Below, in pieces: positions 61,518 through 64,000 of a DNA stretch of 64,000 nucleotides; position 1 is the stretch's first letter; each line of letters opens with the position of its first letter. The notes beneath the pieces are model-generated. The model searched no databases. It was given only the letters and a program-made list of their open reading frames with translations, and was not told the DNA's origin. Source of the stretch: Dryas octopetala (lineage: Eukaryota; Streptophyta; Magnoliopsida; Rosales; Rosaceae). Made by a program: the position numbers and the translations under genes. The DNA lies in assembly GCA_963921425.1 (NCBI GenBank), contig OY992837.1, forward strand, positions 4,189,896 to 4,253,895, read 5' to 3'.

Positions 61518-62689
61518 ATGCATCCAGTCCAGAACAAAAAAAATCATGGACTCTGGTCTCTGGCTAACGTATCAACGACCGGGTTTCCTGTAATTGTTTT
61601 TTCTTTTATACCCGGAATTTTTAAACGATAAAAGAAACAAAAGAAACTTCTCATATTCTGTGTAAATATTTTTTTTCTTATTTATTTTTCATTAATTCAG
61701 CAATTAAAAACTTGAATTGCTTGGGATCTGGGGCCTTGTGGTACAAATGACAAACCCAAAAAGGAATCTATGGTAATTTAATTTAGAAGATACAGAAGGA
61801 CAGTGAAACATTATGATTATGGGTCAGACTCTACAATATTTAATCTATTTTTTAGTAAATAGAAGATATAATGTTTGTTTTTCTTGATAAATTCATTCAC
61901 TGATTCCCAAAAGACTGAACCCACCTCTTGACATAAGATATGTTTGATTCACCTAAACTCACTTGTGACTGAACAATGTCTTTCTTCCCCAGATGAATTT
62001 GCAGTTGTACTTGCAGCAATAACCAAATTGTATTATTGTACGTACTATTGTTCCAGCTTGCATATATTAAAGTCAAATTGTATTATTGTACGTACTATCT
62101 GGCCTCTCACGGATTAGAGATCTTATCCCATCTTCCATATATAACCACGACTCACGAGAGTCTCATGGAAAGGAGTAGATTGGCAGTGATCGAAGTCATA
62201 TTCTAAGTTTCTAACATGTTGTCCCCATTAAATCATCGATGTGGGATTGTGAATGATATGGTTGGTAATTCATGGTAGGTATAGCTAGCTTGCACCACTT
62301 ATTACTCATAAACACATATTGCAACTAGTTTCCTTTCTTTTACAGGTCAATATGGGAAGCTTCGTATTCCTATTCTTATTAATACATGTCCCAAGCACAT
62401 CCGAGGCACGTAATGAATTACCACCTAGCTATCTGATCACGACTGGACTCACTAATATAATTGCTCGATTCTCATCTCCATTAAAATGTATTATTATTGT
62501 GGTATATATTACTAATAATTGTATCCATTTATAAATTTTTGGCTGTAAGTCATTGGGTAAGAACAGCATTCATCTGCCCAACTACAAAAGACAATTAGAC
62601 AAAGTGATATATAAAATGTGAACTTTTTTTGGTCACGTCCAAACCCAGATGGAGATGGTGGCAATAGCAATTAAGATGGGGACAGAGAA

Positions 62690-62733
62690 GGGATCCACTA
62701 TCAAAAAAAAAAAAAAAAAAGAGGGTCCATTAT
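62690..62733 (+). repeat. Possible poly(A) micro-insert, imperfect repeats
   Basis: GGGATCCACTAT just before and GGGTCCATTAT just after a run of 18 A. One gap and one mismatch make this a weak example. Confidence 0.35.
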
Positions 62734-63863
62734 TCAATCATGCAATTTTTCTTTATCAATAAATATATAAGCAAAAGGGTCCACCATGCAATTATGCATA
62801 TGCATGATTGCATATAATTAAATTATTGTATTCGTCAGTAGTATTATCGTATATCACAAAAAACAATTATGTATTGACATGTAGTTTGTTCATATAGTAG
62901 ACGTAAATACAATGATACAATTAAAACACATTTTATAAGACTAGTGTCATTAGCACTTTATTTTAGATTTACACGTACGATAGTGCATGTGTGAGTGCAG
63001 AAAAGTTGTAAATATTCGTCTTGATATGCAAGAGACTGAAAGATGAGTGCTAATAGTAATACAAAGTTTGTCACTAAAAGAAATAATAGGTACATTTATT
63101 TTTTTGTGTGCAGGTAGGTACATTAACAAAAATATAAGATTTTTTTTTTTTGCTTTGGACATTTAAAAAATAGATATATTACTATTCATAAAAAAATAAA
63201 AAACAATAGATGTATTATTTTCACATGGTAGGTATATATCGTATATTAATAAAATGGATAAAAAAAAATGTGGAAGGAAGAAACCAAGCATATAATATCA
63301 AGTATTCCTACTTTCCCTTACCATTCATTTTGAGATTCAAAATTCAAAAAATTTCCAATAAATAGTTAAAGGACATTTGAGAATACATTACATATCCTTT
63401 TTAGAACAACTTGACTCATCAAGCAAAAGAAGGAATCTTATTAGCTTGATAGTAGTTCAAAAACTAAATGCAAAAACAAATATGCCGGGTTAGAACTAAA
63501 AAGGAAAATATGACAAGGGAATAAGGGATACAAAAGATACCAAAAAAGAAAAAGAAAAAGAAAAAGAAAAAAAAACCAAATACCAAATACCAAATACCAA
63601 CTGAAACAACTTTTAATAGTATGGCAAACAGGCAAACATGCAAACCAATTAACCAACTACCAAAAAGGACAAAAGAAAAAGAAAAAGTGTATGTTTTCAT
63701 GTTTGGATGGGATGAAGACAAAATACATATAAGCCCTTCATATATATTTCCAACCCTAGGAATAGTGCATGAGGCCTCTCTTATGGACAAAGTCTCGTAA
63801 ACTGGATATATATGAGAATGCGACTAGGTCCTAATCTATTATCTATAAAAGTGTTTAGTTAAA

Positions 63864-63910
63864 GTCAATTTTTATGATGTGGCCAAAAAAAAAAGTCATT
63901 TTTTATGATG
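63864..63910 (+). repeat. TGGCC-poly(A) micro-insert with 16-bp direct repeats
   Basis: GTCAATTTTTATGATG at 63864-63879 recurs with one change (GTCATTTTTTATGATG) at 63895-63910. The 15 bases between are TGGCC followed by 10 A. Confidence 0.7.
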
Positions 63911-64000
63911 GGTAATGCACTTACTTAATTAATAGTCTACCTTTGTAAATTGATCATCATCTTCATCATTGTCTTGCTTAGCTAACAATTGTTTATCCCT

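Larger units (their letters stand above)
61518..64000. other. CIPK 3' flank and intergenic DNA
   Basis: No gene supported. A direct repeat of TTGTATTATTGTACGTACTAT lies at about 62028 and 62079 (first 20 bases identical). Poly(A) micro-inserts lie at 62690-62733 (imperfect) and 63864-63910; AAAAG/ACCAAAT short tandem repeats lie at 63543-63600. Confidence 0.5.

Noticed and set aside
62319-62534. 71-codon frame with a signal-peptide-like start (MGSFVFLFLLIHVPSTSEA)
   Set aside because: It could be a first exon of a small secreted peptide, but no second exon or known motif follows, and the frame soon turns into AT-rich nonsense.

Overview
This is nuclear DNA from a flowering plant. Protein families (SAUR, OVATE, plant U-box/ARM, CIPK, plant WNK with the lysine in the glycine loop, NHL/LEA-2), GT-AG introns, AT-rich intergenic DNA and many MITE-size transposons all point to a compact eudicot genome. 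A woody Rosaceae such as Prunus is my guess, but the sequence alone does not prove it.

Layout. 1-5.9 kb: a tandem duplication of an NHL/LEA-2 membrane-protein gene; the left copy is broken, the right copy is intact, and the duplicated unit reaches the 3' end of the next gene. 5.9-9.0 kb: a two-exon MATE transporter. 9-15.7 kb: AT-rich intergenic DNA with a CACTA-type MITE and other small inverted-repeat elements. 15.7-16.9 kb: a divergent pair of SAUR genes. 18.2-19.9 kb: a third, intact NHL gene and the relic of a fourth. 20.4-23.3 kb: a nine-exon gene for a conserved secretory-pathway membrane protein without a known function. 25.3-31.1 kb: a nine-exon nucleotidyltransferase/PAP-OAS1 protein. 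33.1-36.8 kb: a six-exon WNK kinase with a possible spliced upstream ORF. 37.5-38.6 kb: a three-exon 2OG-oxygenase-like protein that lacks the iron ligands and ends in a membrane helix. 38.6-45.6 kb: intergenic. 45.6-46.8 kb: an OVATE family repressor. 49.5-51.5 kb: an intronless U-box/ARM E3 ligase. 51.5-60.2 kb: transposon-rich, with Mutator-like and hAT-like elements whose target-site duplications can be read. 60.2-61.5 kb: an intronless CIPK kinase. 61.5-64 kb: intergenic.

The genes do not form a pathway. Several (WNK, CIPK, U-box ligase, NHL proteins, MATE) belong to families used in stress and hormone signalling, as is common in plants. The most unusual signal is non-coding: at least six places carry a 15-30 bp insert that is mostly poly(A), flanked by 9-17 bp direct repeats of the host sequence. 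Three of these inserts share the tail TGGCC-A(n), so they look like extremely 5'-truncated retroposons with target-site duplications. Exon boundaries were worked out by hand from splice motifs and reading-frame continuity; all joined frames stay open and end in a stop.
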